DNA of 64,000 bases. Origin: an uncultured Verrucomicrobiae bacterium. GTDB lineage: Bacteria; Verrucomicrobiota; Verrucomicrobiia; Limisphaerales; J093. The position numbers and the translations under genes were made by a program. Positions 17,927 to 28,273 of this stretch are shown piece after piece. How positions within the stretch are numbered: position 1 is the first letter of the stretch; every line of letters begins with the position of its first letter. The notes beneath the pieces were generated by a model, which had not been told where the DNA came from, searched no databases, and was given only the letters and a program-made list of their open reading frames with translations. Where the stretch lies: the NCBI GenBank assembly GCA_937946835.1, contig CALFAV010000040.1:1-64000 (forward strand), written 5' to 3'.

Positions 17927-18583
17927 TTACCGACAAAGGCTCAAGCCGGGCCGGCCCGGCCCCAGGACCTGATCCACCGCGGGCGGCACCAGGGCAAGCT
18001 CGTCGGCCCAGAGTTGGGCGCATACGCTTCGGGGCAGGCCGAGGCTGGCGCCGGCGGTATCCACAAAACCGGCCAGGGTGTGCCGGGAATAAATCAGCAG
18101 TCCGGGCCGCAGGGGCAGTGAAAAGACGGAAAGCACCAGGCCGTACACCAGCACGTGCCAGCCGTGCGCCCGGCCGGTTTCCACCGCCTGCCAGTAGCGG
18201 CGCACCGCGCGTTGGTCCCGCAGGGGGAGCAGGCGCCACAGTTGCGCCCGACCCACCGCCCGACTGGCCCGGGCGAAAGCCTCGAAACGCCGCTCGAACC
18301 GCAGCGCCTGATCCAGCTCCAGCAGTTCGCGGATCTGGTAGTTGCCCACCTGGTCGAAGGCCCGGCGGATCAGCGGCAATTCCACCGGCGCGAGCAGCTC
18401 CGTGCGGTACCAGGTCAGGAAGCCGCGCAGCGAGGGCACGTCCCGCACCCGACCCGGCAGCACGGCCGCCGCCGCCAGGCCCCAGGCCGCTTCCGGCGGC
18501 GCGACCAGTTGCCGCGTCAGCGGCTGCGGGTCGCCCAGCAACCGGGCGGCCACGTAACCGGGCCTGGACTGTTGTTCCGTCAT
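17927..18583 (-). CDS. UreF-like urease accessory protein homologue (divergent)
   Basis: VRDVPSLRGFLTWYRTELLAPVELPLIRRAF...ELLELDQALRFERRFEAFARASRAVGRAQLWRL...HTLAGFVDTAGASLGLP matches the UreF pattern by eye. No ureABC/D/E/G recognised in the window. ATG at 18583. Confidence 0.55.
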   Translation of the reverse strand: MTEQQSRPGYVAARLLGDPQPLTRQLVAPPEAAWGLAAAAVLPGRVRDVPSLRGFLTWYRTELLAPVELPLIRRAFDQVGNYQIRELLELDQALRFERRFEAFARASRAVGRAQLWRLLPLRDQRAVRRYWQAVETGRAHGWHVLVYGLVLSVFSLPLRPGLLIYSRHTLAGFVDTAGASLGLPRSVCAQLWADELALVPPAVDQVLGPGRPGLSLCR

Positions 18584-18724
18584 GCTCTGGAAGGCGGGCG
18601 CGTGCGGGCGCCGCCAACGGGGCCAGCGTAGCCGCGGGCCGGGGTGGTCGGCCAGCGACAAAAACGTGGCGGCGTTTGAAGTCTCCCGCTCCTGGGTTTT
18701 CCCGGCCCCGGTCCGGCGACCGGT

Positions 18725-20857
18725 TCAAACGATTTCCACCGGACACCCGGGCAGCGCGTCCAGGAAGGCGCGGCCGTAGCGTTTGGTCAGGACGCGGTTG
18801 TCCAGAACCACCACGATGCCGGTGTCGGTCTTGGTGCGGATGAGGCGGCCCACCCCCTGCCGGAACTTGAGCACGGCCTCGGGCAGGGAGAAGTCCATAA
18901 AGGCGTTGCCGCCGGCCGCCTCGATGCGCTCCAGCCGCGCCTCGATCAAGGGATGGTCGGGCACGGCGAAGGGCAGGCGGGTGATGATGACGTTGCTGAG
19001 GGCCTCGCCCGGCACGTCCACGCCCTGCCAGAAGCTGTCGGTACCGAAGAGCACCGAGTCCACATCCGCCTTGAACCGTTCCAGCATGGTCGAGCGCGGC
19101 GTGCCGGTGCCCTGGACAAAGCAGCGAATGCCCAGTTCGGTGAAGAACGGCTCCAGTTCCGCCGCCAGTTCCTGCATCAGCCGGGTGTTGGTAAAGAGCA
19201 CAAATGCCTTGCCGTGGGTGAGCCGGATGAAGTGCTGGATCCACTTGAGCAGGGCCGGGCGGTAGCCGGGATCCCGCGGGTCGGGCATTTTCCCGACCAC
19301 GTACACGCGCATCTGGCGGGCGAAGTCGAAGGGCGAACCGACCTGCAGCAGCGTGGCGTCGTCCGCGCCAACGCGGCCGGCCAGGTAGTTGAGCCCCTCG
19401 CGGCTGCCGGGGTGGGGTTTGGTGGGCCGGCCCGCGTGTTTGGTGTCCATCGCCAGCGTGGCGCTGGTGAGAATGACCGAGGTGTCGCTGGCGAAGAGCC
19501 GGCGGCGGAGGAAGTCGGCCACTTCCACGGGCGCGGCGTTGAGGGCGAGGTTTTTCTGGGCCTTGCCGGTGCGCTCGACCCAGTACACGTGCTCGGCGGC
19601 GCTCTGGCTGAGGAAGACGCCCAGTGCCTCGCGCAGCTCGGCCAGGCGCCGGTTGCACTCGAGCAATTCGCTGGCGGTGTCCTTGTCCTCGGCCAGGTCA
19701 ATCAGTTCGCGCACCGCCTCGGACACCCGGCGCAGCGGCAGGGTGAGGGTGTCGGGCACCAGGTCGGGGCGGCGGATGCGCAGCTCGGTCCAGGCGCGTC
19801 GGCCGCCACCCCCACCCCCGTTTTCCTCGCCGGCCGCCGCGCCGCCGCCGCGGGCCGCCGCCCGGGCCCGGGCGTGGAGGGCGTCGCAGGCGGCTTCGAC
19901 GGCGTTGAAAAACGTGTCGCTCTGCTGGAATACCTCCGCGACCAACTCGACGGCCCGGCCCTGGCGGAGCAGGGCCAGCAGTCCCTTCTGGGTGCGCGGG
20001 TTCCAGAGCCGTTGCAGGGCGAAGCGCAACTGACCGCTGGAGACGCTCACGCCGATGTGTTTGGCGGCCACCTGCTCGAGGGTGTGGGCCTCGTCGAAGA
20101 TGACGAAGTCGTTCTTGAACAGCACGCCGTCCTCGACGGTTTCCTCCAGCCCGCCCAGGTGCATGAAGAACAGGGTGTGGTTGAGCACCAGCACATCCGC
20201 CGCGAGAATCCGGCTGCGCACGCGCTGGAAGAAACAGGGGTCGCCGCCGGCTTTGACAAATTCGGAGGGGAAGCCGCACAGCTTGGGCGAGCACAACCCG
20301 CGCTCCGAACAGACCTGGGCCCAGACCTTGGGGTCGGGTTCCTCGTCGAAGTCCGAGAGGCTGCCGTCGGTGGTGCGGCGGGACCATTCGAGGATGCGGG
20401 CCAGTTCCTGTTGCTCGGTGGAGGTGAACAGTTGCGGGGCCTGCTGGAGGGCCTTGTGGAGGCGGCGGGTGCACAGGTAGTTCTGCCGGCCCTTGAGCAT
20501 GGTGTACTGGAACTTCACCGGCAGGAGGCGCTCCAGCAGGGGCAGGTCCTTTTCGGTAAGCTGCTCCTGGAGGTTGATCGTGTGGGTGGAGACGATGGCC
20601 TTTTTCTTCCGCTCGACCGCGAAGAGGATGGCGGGCACCAGGTAGGCGAGGCTCTTGCCCACGCCGGTGCCGGCCTCGACGATGAGGTGTTCGCCGCGGG
20701 TCAGCGCCTCGGCCACGGCCACGGCCATTTGCTGCTGCTGGGGGCGGTACTCGAAGTTCCTGGCCCGGGCCAGCACGCCCTCGGGGGAAAAGAACCGCTC
20801 GGTGAAGGCGACCAGGTCGGTGGCGCCGGCGGGCTGGGCTTCGAGGGTGCTGATCAT
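18725..20857 (-). CDS. DinG/XPD-like ATP-dependent helicase
   Basis: EHLIVEAGTGVGKSLAYLVPAI (Walker A), FVIFDEAHTLEQV (DEAH), Fe-S-type Cys cluster (C...CSERGLC...CGFPSEF...DPC), FGTDSFWQGVDVPGEAL. Confidence 0.92.
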   Translation of the reverse strand: MISTLEAQPAGATDLVAFTERFFSPEGVLARARNFEYRPQQQQMAVAVAEALTRGEHLIVEAGTGVGKSLAYLVPAILFAVERKKKAIVSTHTINLQEQLTEKDLPLLERLLPVKFQYTMLKGRQNYLCTRRLHKALQQAPQLFTSTEQQELARILEWSRRTTDGSLSDFDEEPDPKVWAQVCSERGLCSPKLCGFPSEFVKAGGDPCFFQRVRSRILAADVLVLNHTLFFMHLGGLEETVEDGVLFKNDFVIFDEAHTLEQVAAKHIGVSVSSGQLRFALQRLWNPRTQKGLLALLRQGRAVELVAEVFQQSDTFFNAVEAACDALHARARAAARGGGAAAGEENGGGGGGRRAWTELRIRRPDLVPDTLTLPLRRVSEAVRELIDLAEDKDTASELLECNRRLAELREALGVFLSQSAAEHVYWVERTGKAQKNLALNAAPVEVADFLRRRLFASDTSVILTSATLAMDTKHAGRPTKPHPGSREGLNYLAGRVGADDATLLQVGSPFDFARQMRVYVVGKMPDPRDPGYRPALLKWIQHFIRLTHGKAFVLFTNTRLMQELAAELEPFFTELGIRCFVQGTGTPRSTMLERFKADVDSVLFGTDSFWQGVDVPGEALSNVIITRLPFAVPDHPLIEARLERIEAAGGNAFMDFSLPEAVLKFRQGVGRLIRTKTDTGIVVVLDNRVLTKRYGRAFLDALPGCPVEIV

Positions 20858-20878
20858 GGGAAGCGCGGGCCCCCGCGG

Positions 20879-21568
20879 TCAGGGCGTGGTCCGCGGCCGG
20901 CGGGGGACCACCTCGAGGGCGGCCTTGTTTTTGGCGATCAGGTTTGCGGGCAGGAAGCCGCGCCAGTTCACGCCGGGGTAGATCAGGGCGCCGGGACCCA
21001 GGATGCTGCCCGGGTTGAGCACGGCGTTGCAGCCGACCTGGGCGTGGTCGCCCACCAGGGCGCCGAATTTGCGCAGGCCGGTGTCGAACGGGCGGCCGTC
21101 CAGCTCCACGGTCACGTTGCCGGGGGTGATCTTGAGGTTGGACACGATCACGCCGGCACCCAGGTGGGCCTTGAAGCCGAGGAGCGAGTCGCCCACGTAG
21201 TTGAAGTGCGGCACTTCGCCGCCGTTGAACAGCACGGTGTGCTTGAGCTCGCAAGCGTGGCCCACCAGGCAGTCGTCGCCCACGATGACGTGCTCGCGCA
21301 CGTAGGCGCCCTGGCGGATTTCGCAGTTCCGGCCGATCCAGGCCGGGCCTTTGATCGTGGCGCCGTCCTCCACCACCGTGCCCTCGCCGATAAACACGTC
21401 CGGGCCGACCCGGGCCCCCGGCGCGCAGTGGCCGAGCCGGGCCGGGCGAAGCGTCGCCTGCAGGTACGCGCGCAGGCGCTTGAGCGCGTCCCAGGCATAC
21501 TCACAGCCGTCGAAAAGCGCGGTGTGCGCCGTTTGCGTCAGGTCGAAGAGGTCGGCCGGTTTGAACAT
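20879..21568 (-). CDS. Left-handed beta-helix (hexapeptide repeat) GlmU-like protein
   Basis: VGPDVFIGEGTVVEDGATIKGPAWIGRNCEIRQGAYVREHVIVGDDCLVGHACELK...GVIVSNLK; no N-terminal nucleotidyltransferase domain. Confidence 0.85.
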   Translation of the reverse strand: MFKPADLFDLTQTAHTALFDGCEYAWDALKRLRAYLQATLRPARLGHCAPGARVGPDVFIGEGTVVEDGATIKGPAWIGRNCEIRQGAYVREHVIVGDDCLVGHACELKHTVLFNGGEVPHFNYVGDSLLGFKAHLGAGVIVSNLKITPGNVTVELDGRPFDTGLRKFGALVGDHAQVGCNAVLNPGSILGPGALIYPGVNWRGFLPANLIAKNKAALEVVPRRPRTTP

Positions 21569-21626
21569 CGCCGGCAGCGTAAAGCGCCGGGCCGGCCCGG
21601 CAAGCGCGCAGGCCGGGCGGGCGGCC

Positions 21627-22508
21627 TCAGAAGCGCGTCTCGGGTTTGACCCGCGCCCGCAGGCGCTCGAAGTCCCGCCATTCCGCCGGGCTGTCGGGGG
21701 CCTGGCCCAGCTCGCGGAAGATTTTGGGCGCCGCCCAGCGCCAGCGTTCGACGTGGCCGTCGGCGAAAGACAGGCTCGCCCCCTGGTTGTGCCGGCCGGC
21801 CGGCAGGTCCCACCAGGTCAGGTCCATGAACCGCTCCCAACCGGGCGGGGGAATGCCGAAGAGCGAGTCCAGAATGCCGTCCTCGTGCACATCAATGAAC
21901 ACGAACAACTCCGACGGCCCGGGCCGGTCAATGTGGGATTCCTTCTGAAAACTGGGCGGACCGTAAAAGTCCTCCTCGACCGGGGCGCCGTTGATGGCCT
22001 GGCTCATGTTGTAGCTGCGGGTGCGCAGCCGGCGCAGGCGGCGGCCCTCCTCGGTCTCGACGTACGAGCGGTCGGACGGGCAATGGTAAATGGCCGCCGA
22101 GCGGTTGTAGGGGAAAAGCAGGCCGCGCTCGATGTTGGCCGTGGTCAGGTCCAGCCGCGTGTTGCCGGGGCACCAGGTCATGTTCGTGCTGAAGGCCACG
22201 GGGTCGGGCGACTCGGTCTGCAGATTGTACACGTAGTTGTTGGGCGGCAGGACATCCGCGTGGTCCACCGCGTAAAGGTGCACGCAGAGCTGGAGTTGCT
22301 TGAGGTGGTTGCGGCAGGCGATCCCGCGGGCCTCCTCCTTCGAACGGCCCAGCGCCGGCAGCAACAGCCCAATCAGCACGGCAATCACCGCCACCACCAC
22401 CAGCAGTTCAATGAGGGTGAACCCCCACTGGCCGGGTTGGGGGCGCAATCGGATTGAGCCGCCTTGAGGCTGGACCCACTCGCGGTGGTTTCGGCTCCGG
22501 CCGAGCAT
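21627..22508 (-). CDS. Pseudopilin-like protein, prepilin N-terminus and H-X9-DG motif
   Basis: [46 protein letters not shown]-terminal [15 protein letters not shown]. Confidence 0.92.
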   Translation of the reverse strand: MLGRSRNHREWVQPQGGSIRLRPQPGQWGFTLIELLVVVAVIAVLIGLLLPALGRSKEEARGIACRNHLKQLQLCVHLYAVDHADVLPPNNYVYNLQTESPDPVAFSTNMTWCPGNTRLDLTTANIERGLLFPYNRSAAIYHCPSDRSYVETEEGRRLRRLRTRSYNMSQAINGAPVEEDFYGPPSFQKESHIDRPGPSELFVFIDVHEDGILDSLFGIPPPGWERFMDLTWWDLPAGRHNQGASLSFADGHVERWRWAAPKIFRELGQAPDSPAEWRDFERLRARVKPETRF

Positions 22509-22572
22509 GAAAGGAAAAGTAGTGCGCCGGCGCGAAATGCCAAGGCAGATTCGTGGCCAAGTGAGGTCGGCG

Positions 22573-23508
22573 TCACCCCGGCCGGGATTCCAACGCCGTT
22601 TCCCGCAGCAGCGCCTCCACCTGCGCGCGGTCCACCTCGCCCGCCATCAGGGTCAGCGCGTTGGCCGCTCCGGCCGCCGCACCCCAACGGCAGGCTTCGC
22701 CCAGGTCATCCCCGCGCAGCAACCGGGCCACCAGGGCGGCCGTGAAGGCGTCGCCGGAGCCGATCGGGTTCAGGGGGTGAATCGGCGGCGGGGTGACCCG
22801 CCAGGCCGTGCGGCCGTCAAAAGCGAGGGTGGGGGCCGCCCCGGCGGTGATCACCACCCGGTCCGCGCCCCGGGCGTGCAGTTCCCGCATGGCGGCCAGC
22901 ACGGAGGCTTCATCGGGGAGCGGAAGCCCGGTCGTGGCGGTCAGTTCCGCGCGATTGGGTTTGACCACACCCGGCCGCGCGACCAGCGCCTCCAACAGGG
23001 GCGGCCCCTGCGCGTCCACCACCCATAGCACACCGACCGCGCCGGCCCGCTCCCCGCAGCGGCGATAGAAGTCCACCGGCCCCCCGGGCGTGAGCGTCCC
23101 AGACAGCACCACGGCGCGGGCGCGGGGCAGGTGGTGCTCGAAGCGGGCGGCCAGTTGCGCGTAGGCCTCCGGAGCCACCGCCCGGCTTTCCTCGACCAAC
23201 TCGGTAACGGTGCCGCCGGCCTGGTCAATCACGGTGATGCACTGGCGGGTCCGCTCGGGCACGAGGACAAAGTCCTGTTCAATGCCGCGCTCGCTCAGGC
23301 ACTCGCGCACGAATTCCCCGCGGTCCCCGCCCAGGAACCCCGTGGCCAGCGGCCGCTCGCCCAGGGCGTGCAGGACCTTGGCCACGTTCACCGATTTGCC
23401 CGCGGCGCCTTCAAGGGTGGTGTGGGCGCGGTTCACCGCGTCCAGCGCGAGCCGGCGAAACACCATCACGCGCTGCGCGGCCGGGGTGGGTCCCAGACAC
23501 AGGATCAT
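22573..23508 (-). CDS. PfkB family sugar kinase (1-phosphofructokinase/tagatose-6-P kinase type)
   Basis: [33 protein letters not shown]...[20 protein letters not shown]. Confidence 0.9.
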   Translation of the reverse strand: MILCLGPTPAAQRVMVFRRLALDAVNRAHTTLEGAAGKSVNVAKVLHALGERPLATGFLGGDRGEFVRECLSERGIEQDFVLVPERTRQCITVIDQAGGTVTELVEESRAVAPEAYAQLAARFEHHLPRARAVVLSGTLTPGGPVDFYRRCGERAGAVGVLWVVDAQGPPLLEALVARPGVVKPNRAELTATTGLPLPDEASVLAAMRELHARGADRVVITAGAAPTLAFDGRTAWRVTPPPIHPLNPIGSGDAFTAALVARLLRGDDLGEACRWGAAAGAANALTLMAGEVDRAQVEALLRETALESRPG

Positions 23509-23513
23509 GGCGA

Positions 23514-24197
23514 TTAGAAATTGGTTTCCACCATCGGCCGGAAGGTCAACTCATGCACCACCACGTCCTCGGGCGCCAGGATGCACTGCACAATCATGCG
23601 CGCGGCGGATTCGGGGCGCAGGTAGTCCGGGCGCGGTTGGGGACGGAACATCGTGTTCACCCCGCCGGGATAAACGGCCGTGACCTTCACGCCCACGGCG
23701 CGGGCCTCTTTGATCAGGCAGCCGGTGAAGCCGTGCAGGGCGTGCTTCATGGCGGTGTAGATGGCGTAGTTCTCCTGCTTCACGTGCACGATGCTGCTGA
23801 GCACGTTCACGATGTGGCCGGCGCGGCGCGCGGCCATGTCGCGGAGCGCCTCCCGGGCCAACAGGATGGGCGCGCGGACGTTGACGGCGTAGGAGGCGTC
23901 CAGGTCCGCGTCGGTGATCTGCGTGATGGGTTCTTTGGCCTTGTTGAAGCCGGCGTTGTTCACCAGCACCTCCACCCGGCCGAGGGCGGCGCGCGCGGCG
24001 GCATACAACTCCACCACGGCGGCGGCGGTGGACAGGTCGGCAACCCGGCCGGGGCAGTCCAGTTCGCGTTGCAGGTCGGCCAGCCGGGCGGGGTCGCGCC
24101 CGGTGACAAACACGGCAAACCCGGCGGCATGAAGCTGGCGGGCCACTTCACGGCCGATACCGCGGGTGGCGCCGGTGATCAGGGCGGTACGTTGCAT
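23514..24197 (-). CDS. SDR family oxidoreductase
   Basis: ALITGATRGIGREVARQLHAAG...VLVNNAGFNK...YAIYTAMKHALHGF (TGxxxGxG, NNAG, YxxxK). Confidence 0.92.
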   Translation of the reverse strand: MQRTALITGATRGIGREVARQLHAAGFAVFVTGRDPARLADLQRELDCPGRVADLSTAAAVVELYAAARAALGRVEVLVNNAGFNKAKEPITQITDADLDASYAVNVRAPILLAREALRDMAARRAGHIVNVLSSIVHVKQENYAIYTAMKHALHGFTGCLIKEARAVGVKVTAVYPGGVNTMFRPQPRPDYLRPESAARMIVQCILAPEDVVVHELTFRPMVETNF

Positions 24198-24249
24198 CGG
24201 CCCGTTGTGCGGGCCGGGCGGGTGGTTGTCAACGGAGCGGGCGCCTCCC

Positions 24250-27200
24250 TCAAGGCCCGTCGGCCAAGGGCACGGTCAACAGACCGTACTCACCCAAGGG
24301 CAACCACAGCGCGCGGCCCGGTTCGGCCACCGCGCGGGTGAGGTCGGGCCAGTAACAGCCGCTGACCGGTGTTTGCCCGACCACTTTCAGCGCCGGGTCG
24401 TCGGCTTGGAAGACCGCGACGGCACCGCCGTTCTGGGCCGCCAACAGCAAGCCCAGGGGCTGCAATTGCTGGGCCGGTTGGGCGAGCGTGGTTTCGGCCC
24501 ATTTTTCAAAGACGCCGGCGGCGTCCAGCCGCCAGGCCTCCAGCCGACCTGCCGTGGCGGGGGAACCCACCGGCCGCGCCACCCAGACGCTGCCCGCGGC
24601 GTTGACCGCCACCGCGCGCGGCCATTCGGCGGGTTGCTTGAGCGAAGCTATCAGGGACACGGAGACGCCGTCGTAGGCGCAGGCGTCCACGTACTCCGCC
24701 CCGTCGTTTTGGCCCGTCTCATCCCAGTGCGGACCGGTGGTGAACAGCAGCGCGCCTTCGGCGGCCACGCCGACCAGGCGGCCCGGGAGGTTTACGGGCG
24801 GCCGCACCGTGGGCGAGGCCGGGTCACTGTAGTCCACCACATCCAGGTAATGCCGGGTCACCCAAACGCCCACCGGCGGGGTGATTTTTTCGCGCCTGCC
24901 ATCCGGGAAGACGATTTCGTAGGGCTGCGGCTCCGGTTGGCCGGGCAGCCGGACCCCTTCGAGAAATTCACTGGCCTGGTGGCTCAGATAAATCAGCCCC
25001 CCGGCGGTGAAGCTGGCGGCGTCGAACCACCAGTTTTTCTCCGCCCCCGGTTCCAGATCGGAAACCAGCACGGGCGCGGCGGGATTGGTCACGTCAAACG
25101 CCAGCAGGCGGGTCGAGGTCCACCCCGGCCACCAGCCGGGGCCCAGCGGTCGGGTTGGGATACCAGGCCACGCGTCTATGCCCACCAAACCGCCGCGCCA
25201 CCACCACCAGCCGCCGCCGGTGCCGGCCAGCACCAGCAGCCCGGGACGCGGCTGATGGGCTTGAAACTGCAACCCCCAGCCCAGCAGCGGCACTTCGGTT
25301 TGCGCCGCCCCCAGCAGTGCCGGTTCGGGCAAGGTCGAAAGGTCGTAGGCAAGGACCCGCAGGCGGCTTTTCGGTGCCGGGGGATTCGCTTCATCGCCGG
25401 GGACCGGGGCTGCTTCCTCCCCCGCCTGAATCAGGTAAAGAACCGATTCCCGGCGCGTGGCCGCCAAGAGCCGCTCCCCCGGAGCCAGCGCCACCCGGTG
25501 CAGCACGTCGTCGGGGGCGTCGGCCCGGACCACGCGAATCACCCCCGGCGCGGCGGGGTCGGACCAATTGCCCGCGCCGGAGATTTCGATGAGGTAATCG
25601 CCCACCGGCACCACCTCGGACACCGGCCAGGACAACTCGAGCCGCGCCGCCACGCGGGGCCGGTCGCGGTCGGTCGCCTCCACGCTCAGGAACTCGCGGC
25701 CGGACACCGAGATGATCCGCTCGCCGTGGACGGTGGCGCGTCGGGGCTGGAAGGCGTGCTCAATCACCCCGCGGGCCTGGAGGCGGTCGGTGCCCAGGTC
25801 AATGAGCTGGACCCGGGCGACCTGGCCGGTGTCGGCCCAGCTTTGGTAGGGCACGAGGATCAGACCGGCGTCGGGCAGCACGGCAAAGGCCTTTTCGTCG
25901 TGCGTGGCCTCGCTCCAGGAGCTGTTTTCGCCCAGCGGCACGCGGTCCAGCAGGGCCGGTCGGGCCGGGTCCTTCACGTCGAAGAGCGACACGGCCACGC
26001 GCCAGGAGTTGGCGTTGTCAATGCCGATGGTGACGAGGCGGTCGCCCAGCGGATGAATGTAGGTGGACCAGCCGGGCACCTCGAGTTCCCCGAAGACCTT
26101 GGGCCGGGTGGGGTCGCGCAGGTCCACCACCCAGAGCGGATCAACGCGCTGGAAGGTGACCAGGTAGGCCCGTTGGCCGTCGAAGCGCGTGGCGTACAGC
26201 CCTTCACCATGGCCGACCTCGATCTGGCCCAGCTTCTGCGGGTGCCGGGGATCGGCCAGCGAAAAGGTTTCCAAGACGCTGAACTGGCGCCCGCTGGAAG
26301 ACCAACGGTTGACCTCGGAAATGACCGTGAACACGTTGTCTGCCAGATTCATCTTGAATTTGTCCCCCACCCGCCCGGCGGCGAGCAGCGAGCCGACCGG
26401 GCGCAGCGTGCCGTCCGGGGCGGAAATGTCCACCAGATGGACCCGGCTCTGCCACCAGTTGGCCGGCTCGAACACCACCACAAACAGGAACCGGTCAGTG
26501 GCCTGGATCACGTGCCCGTAACCCCCGTACCAGAGGGGCGCACGGACCCGGGGCGCGGCCGGGTCGGCCAGGTCAATGGCGGTGATCTGGGTTCCGTACT
26601 CCCATTGCACGACCGGTTCCCCCCGCTCGGGATCGGGCGGCACCGGCAGCCGACGGTAGGTCTGCGAGGCCACGTACAAGGCCGTGCCCACCAGGCGACT
26701 TTCCTGAATGATGCCGGGGACGGGCAGGCGGGCAATGATGGTCGGGACGCCACCCTCCGCGGGCGCCGGGTCCACGATCAAAATCTGACTGTCCTCACTG
26801 TTGTCCCAGCCGCACCCGTTCCGGATCAGCAACACCACGCGGTCCGCGCCGGTGTTCGGCTCACTAACCACGTACAACTGCTCGCCGGCGGCCGCCAGAG
26901 CGAGCGTCCCCAGGAGACGTGGGTGATCCGGGTCGGTCAGGCTGATGGCCTGCAGGCCGCGGTACTGGTTGAAGAAGTACAAGGTGTTTCCGCGCACGCG
27001 CCAGATGTCGGACTCGACCACGGCCCGCGCGCCACCCCCCGAATCCTCCACGGGCGCCCCGGTCACCACGTTCCCCTCGCGGGTCCAGACCGGCCCCGTG
27101 AGGGGCGACGCGGAAGCCGGCCCCGCAAAGTCCCGCTTGCCCTGGTAAAAAGCGGCGGGCAGCGGCTCGGTTTCATCGCCCCGCACGCGCAGCAATTCAA

Positions 27201-27486
27201 TCTGGGCGGACAGGGGCAGGCGAAAGATGACCGTGCCGCCGGAACCATCGAGCCGTTCGACCGCGCGCGGCACCCACGCGCCGGCCCCCAGCCGGAGCCG
27301 CGATTCGAGGGTGACCTTGTGCAGGCCGGGCGGGACCTGGACCGTGACCACCACGCTGCCGCCGGAGATCGAGATGGATTCGATCCGGGGACGTGCCGCC
27401 CCGGCGGCGAGACTGGAGCAGGTCAGGACCAATCCCAGCAGTGCCGTGGTCCCCCAGCTCAGAAAAGCACAAACGTTGGTTTTCAT
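24250..27486 (-). CDS. Large secreted beta-propeller domain protein (PF09826-like)
   Basis: Signal peptide MKTNVCAFLSWGTTALLGLVLTCSSLAAGA; SDIWRVRGNTLYFFNQYRGLQAISLTDPDHPRLLGTLAL, VHPLGDRLVTIGID-like blades. Start chosen at 27486. Confidence 0.8.
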   Translation of the reverse strand: MKTNVCAFLSWGTTALLGLVLTCSSLAAGAARPRIESISISGGSVVVTVQVPPGLHKVTLESRLRLGAGAWVPRAVERLDGSGGTVIFRLPLSAQIELLRVRGDETEPLPAAFYQGKRDFAGPASASPLTGPVWTREGNVVTGAPVEDSGGGARAVVESDIWRVRGNTLYFFNQYRGLQAISLTDPDHPRLLGTLALAAAGEQLYVVSEPNTGADRVVLLIRNGCGWDNSEDSQILIVDPAPAEGGVPTIIARLPVPGIIQESRLVGTALYVASQTYRRLPVPPDPERGEPVVQWEYGTQITAIDLADPAAPRVRAPLWYGGYGHVIQATDRFLFVVVFEPANWWQSRVHLVDISAPDGTLRPVGSLLAAGRVGDKFKMNLADNVFTVISEVNRWSSSGRQFSVLETFSLADPRHPQKLGQIEVGHGEGLYATRFDGQRAYLVTFQRVDPLWVVDLRDPTRPKVFGELEVPGWSTYIHPLGDRLVTIGIDNANSWRVAVSLFDVKDPARPALLDRVPLGENSSWSEATHDEKAFAVLPDAGLILVPYQSWADTGQVARVQLIDLGTDRLQARGVIEHAFQPRRATVHGERIISVSGREFLSVEATDRDRPRVAARLELSWPVSEVVPVGDYLIEISGAGNWSDPAAPGVIRVVRADAPDDVLHRVALAPGERLLAATRRESVLYLIQAGEEAAPVPGDEANPPAPKSRLRVLAYDLSTLPEPALLGAAQTEVPLLGWGLQFQAHQPRPGLLVLAGTGGGWWWWRGGLVGIDAWPGIPTRPLGPGWWPGWTSTRLLAFDVTNPAAPVLVSDLEPGAEKNWWFDAASFTAGGLIYLSHQASEFLEGVRLPGQPEPQPYEIVFPDGRREKITPPVGVWVTRHYLDVVDYSDPASPTVRPPVNLPGRLVGVAAEGALLFTTGPHWDETGQNDGAEYVDACAYDGVSVSLIASLKQPAEWPRAVAVNAAGSVWVARPVGSPATAGRLEAWRLDAAGVFEKWAETTLAQPAQQLQPLGLLLAAQNGGAVAVFQADDPALKVVGQTPVSGCYWPDLTRAVAEPGRALWLPLGEYGLLTVPLADGP

Positions 27487-27639
27487 GGCTTCAGTTCCGT
27501 AACCCAACCCCAATCGGCCCCGCCGGCCTCGGACGCCAAGCAACTCCCCCTCCGGCCAGGGCCGTCGGTGGTACTATCCGCAACGGTCGGGAATTTGCAA
27601 CAGCGTCAATCGCCAAGCCGTTGTCGCGGCGCCAGCTCG

Positions 27640-28200
27640 GCTGCCGAAAAGGGCGGCAGCCTGCCAGCCGTAAATGTGGCGCCGGCGTAGCAACGCCCGA
27701 CCGGTTTGGGGGGTAGGGCCGCGCTGCATCGCGGCCCGGGCAACTGCCGCATGGTAGGCCCCGCGTACCAGCAGGCGGGCCGCCGGCACCACCGTGCCCG
27801 CCGGCTGGCAGCCGGCGATACGGCAGATTAGCAATCTGCGCTACCACCGCCGGGCGGGACGCCTGCCGCTATCGCGAAAAAGCGGCCGCAAGCGGCCGCA
27901 CTCCAAACGCTCGCGCGCTTGCCGGGCCGTGAAATCGGGCGCCAGCCTTTGGAGTGCGCCGGCTCGCCGGCGCTTTCCCAAGGTCAAGCCGGCAAGCGCG
28001 GCAACCGGCGTCGCCTCCGCCCGGCGCCCAAAACATAGCGTCGCGGCGCTGCGCTCTCCGAAGAAGGCAGGGCTGATCAAGCCTGCTGGGGTACTTCCCC
28101 AAGCAACCTTCCCCGCGGCGGCGAGGGCTCCGCAGGGTCGGGTTGCCGTAAGGTTTGCCCGGCTCGGAAAGAGCATTGCGCCAGGCCGATAAGTTCGTGA
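27640..28200. repeat. Intergenic repeat island with several dispersed repeat types
   Basis: GCCGGCTGGCAGCCGGCGATACGGCAGATTAGCAATCTGCGCTAC at ~27800; GTAGGGCCGCGCTGCATCGCGGCCCGGGCAACTGCCGCATGG at ~27713; CCGCACTCCAAACGCTCGCGCGC at 27896; 75-bp unit at 27951. Confidence 0.85.
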
Positions 28201-28273
28201 AACTCCTGCCGGTCCGCCTCCGGCCGGGGAGCGTCCCGGCGGATCAAGGCGGATCGGTTGGCGCGCACCGCGT

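Noticed and set aside
18953-21649. 898-aa plus-strand ORF
   Set aside because: Antisense to the DinG-like and LbetaH genes; no domain signal.
24166-27690. 1174-aa plus-strand ORF
   Set aside because: Antisense to the beta-propeller gene; low-complexity G/R/H/P-rich translation with no recognisable domain, typical high-GC artefact.
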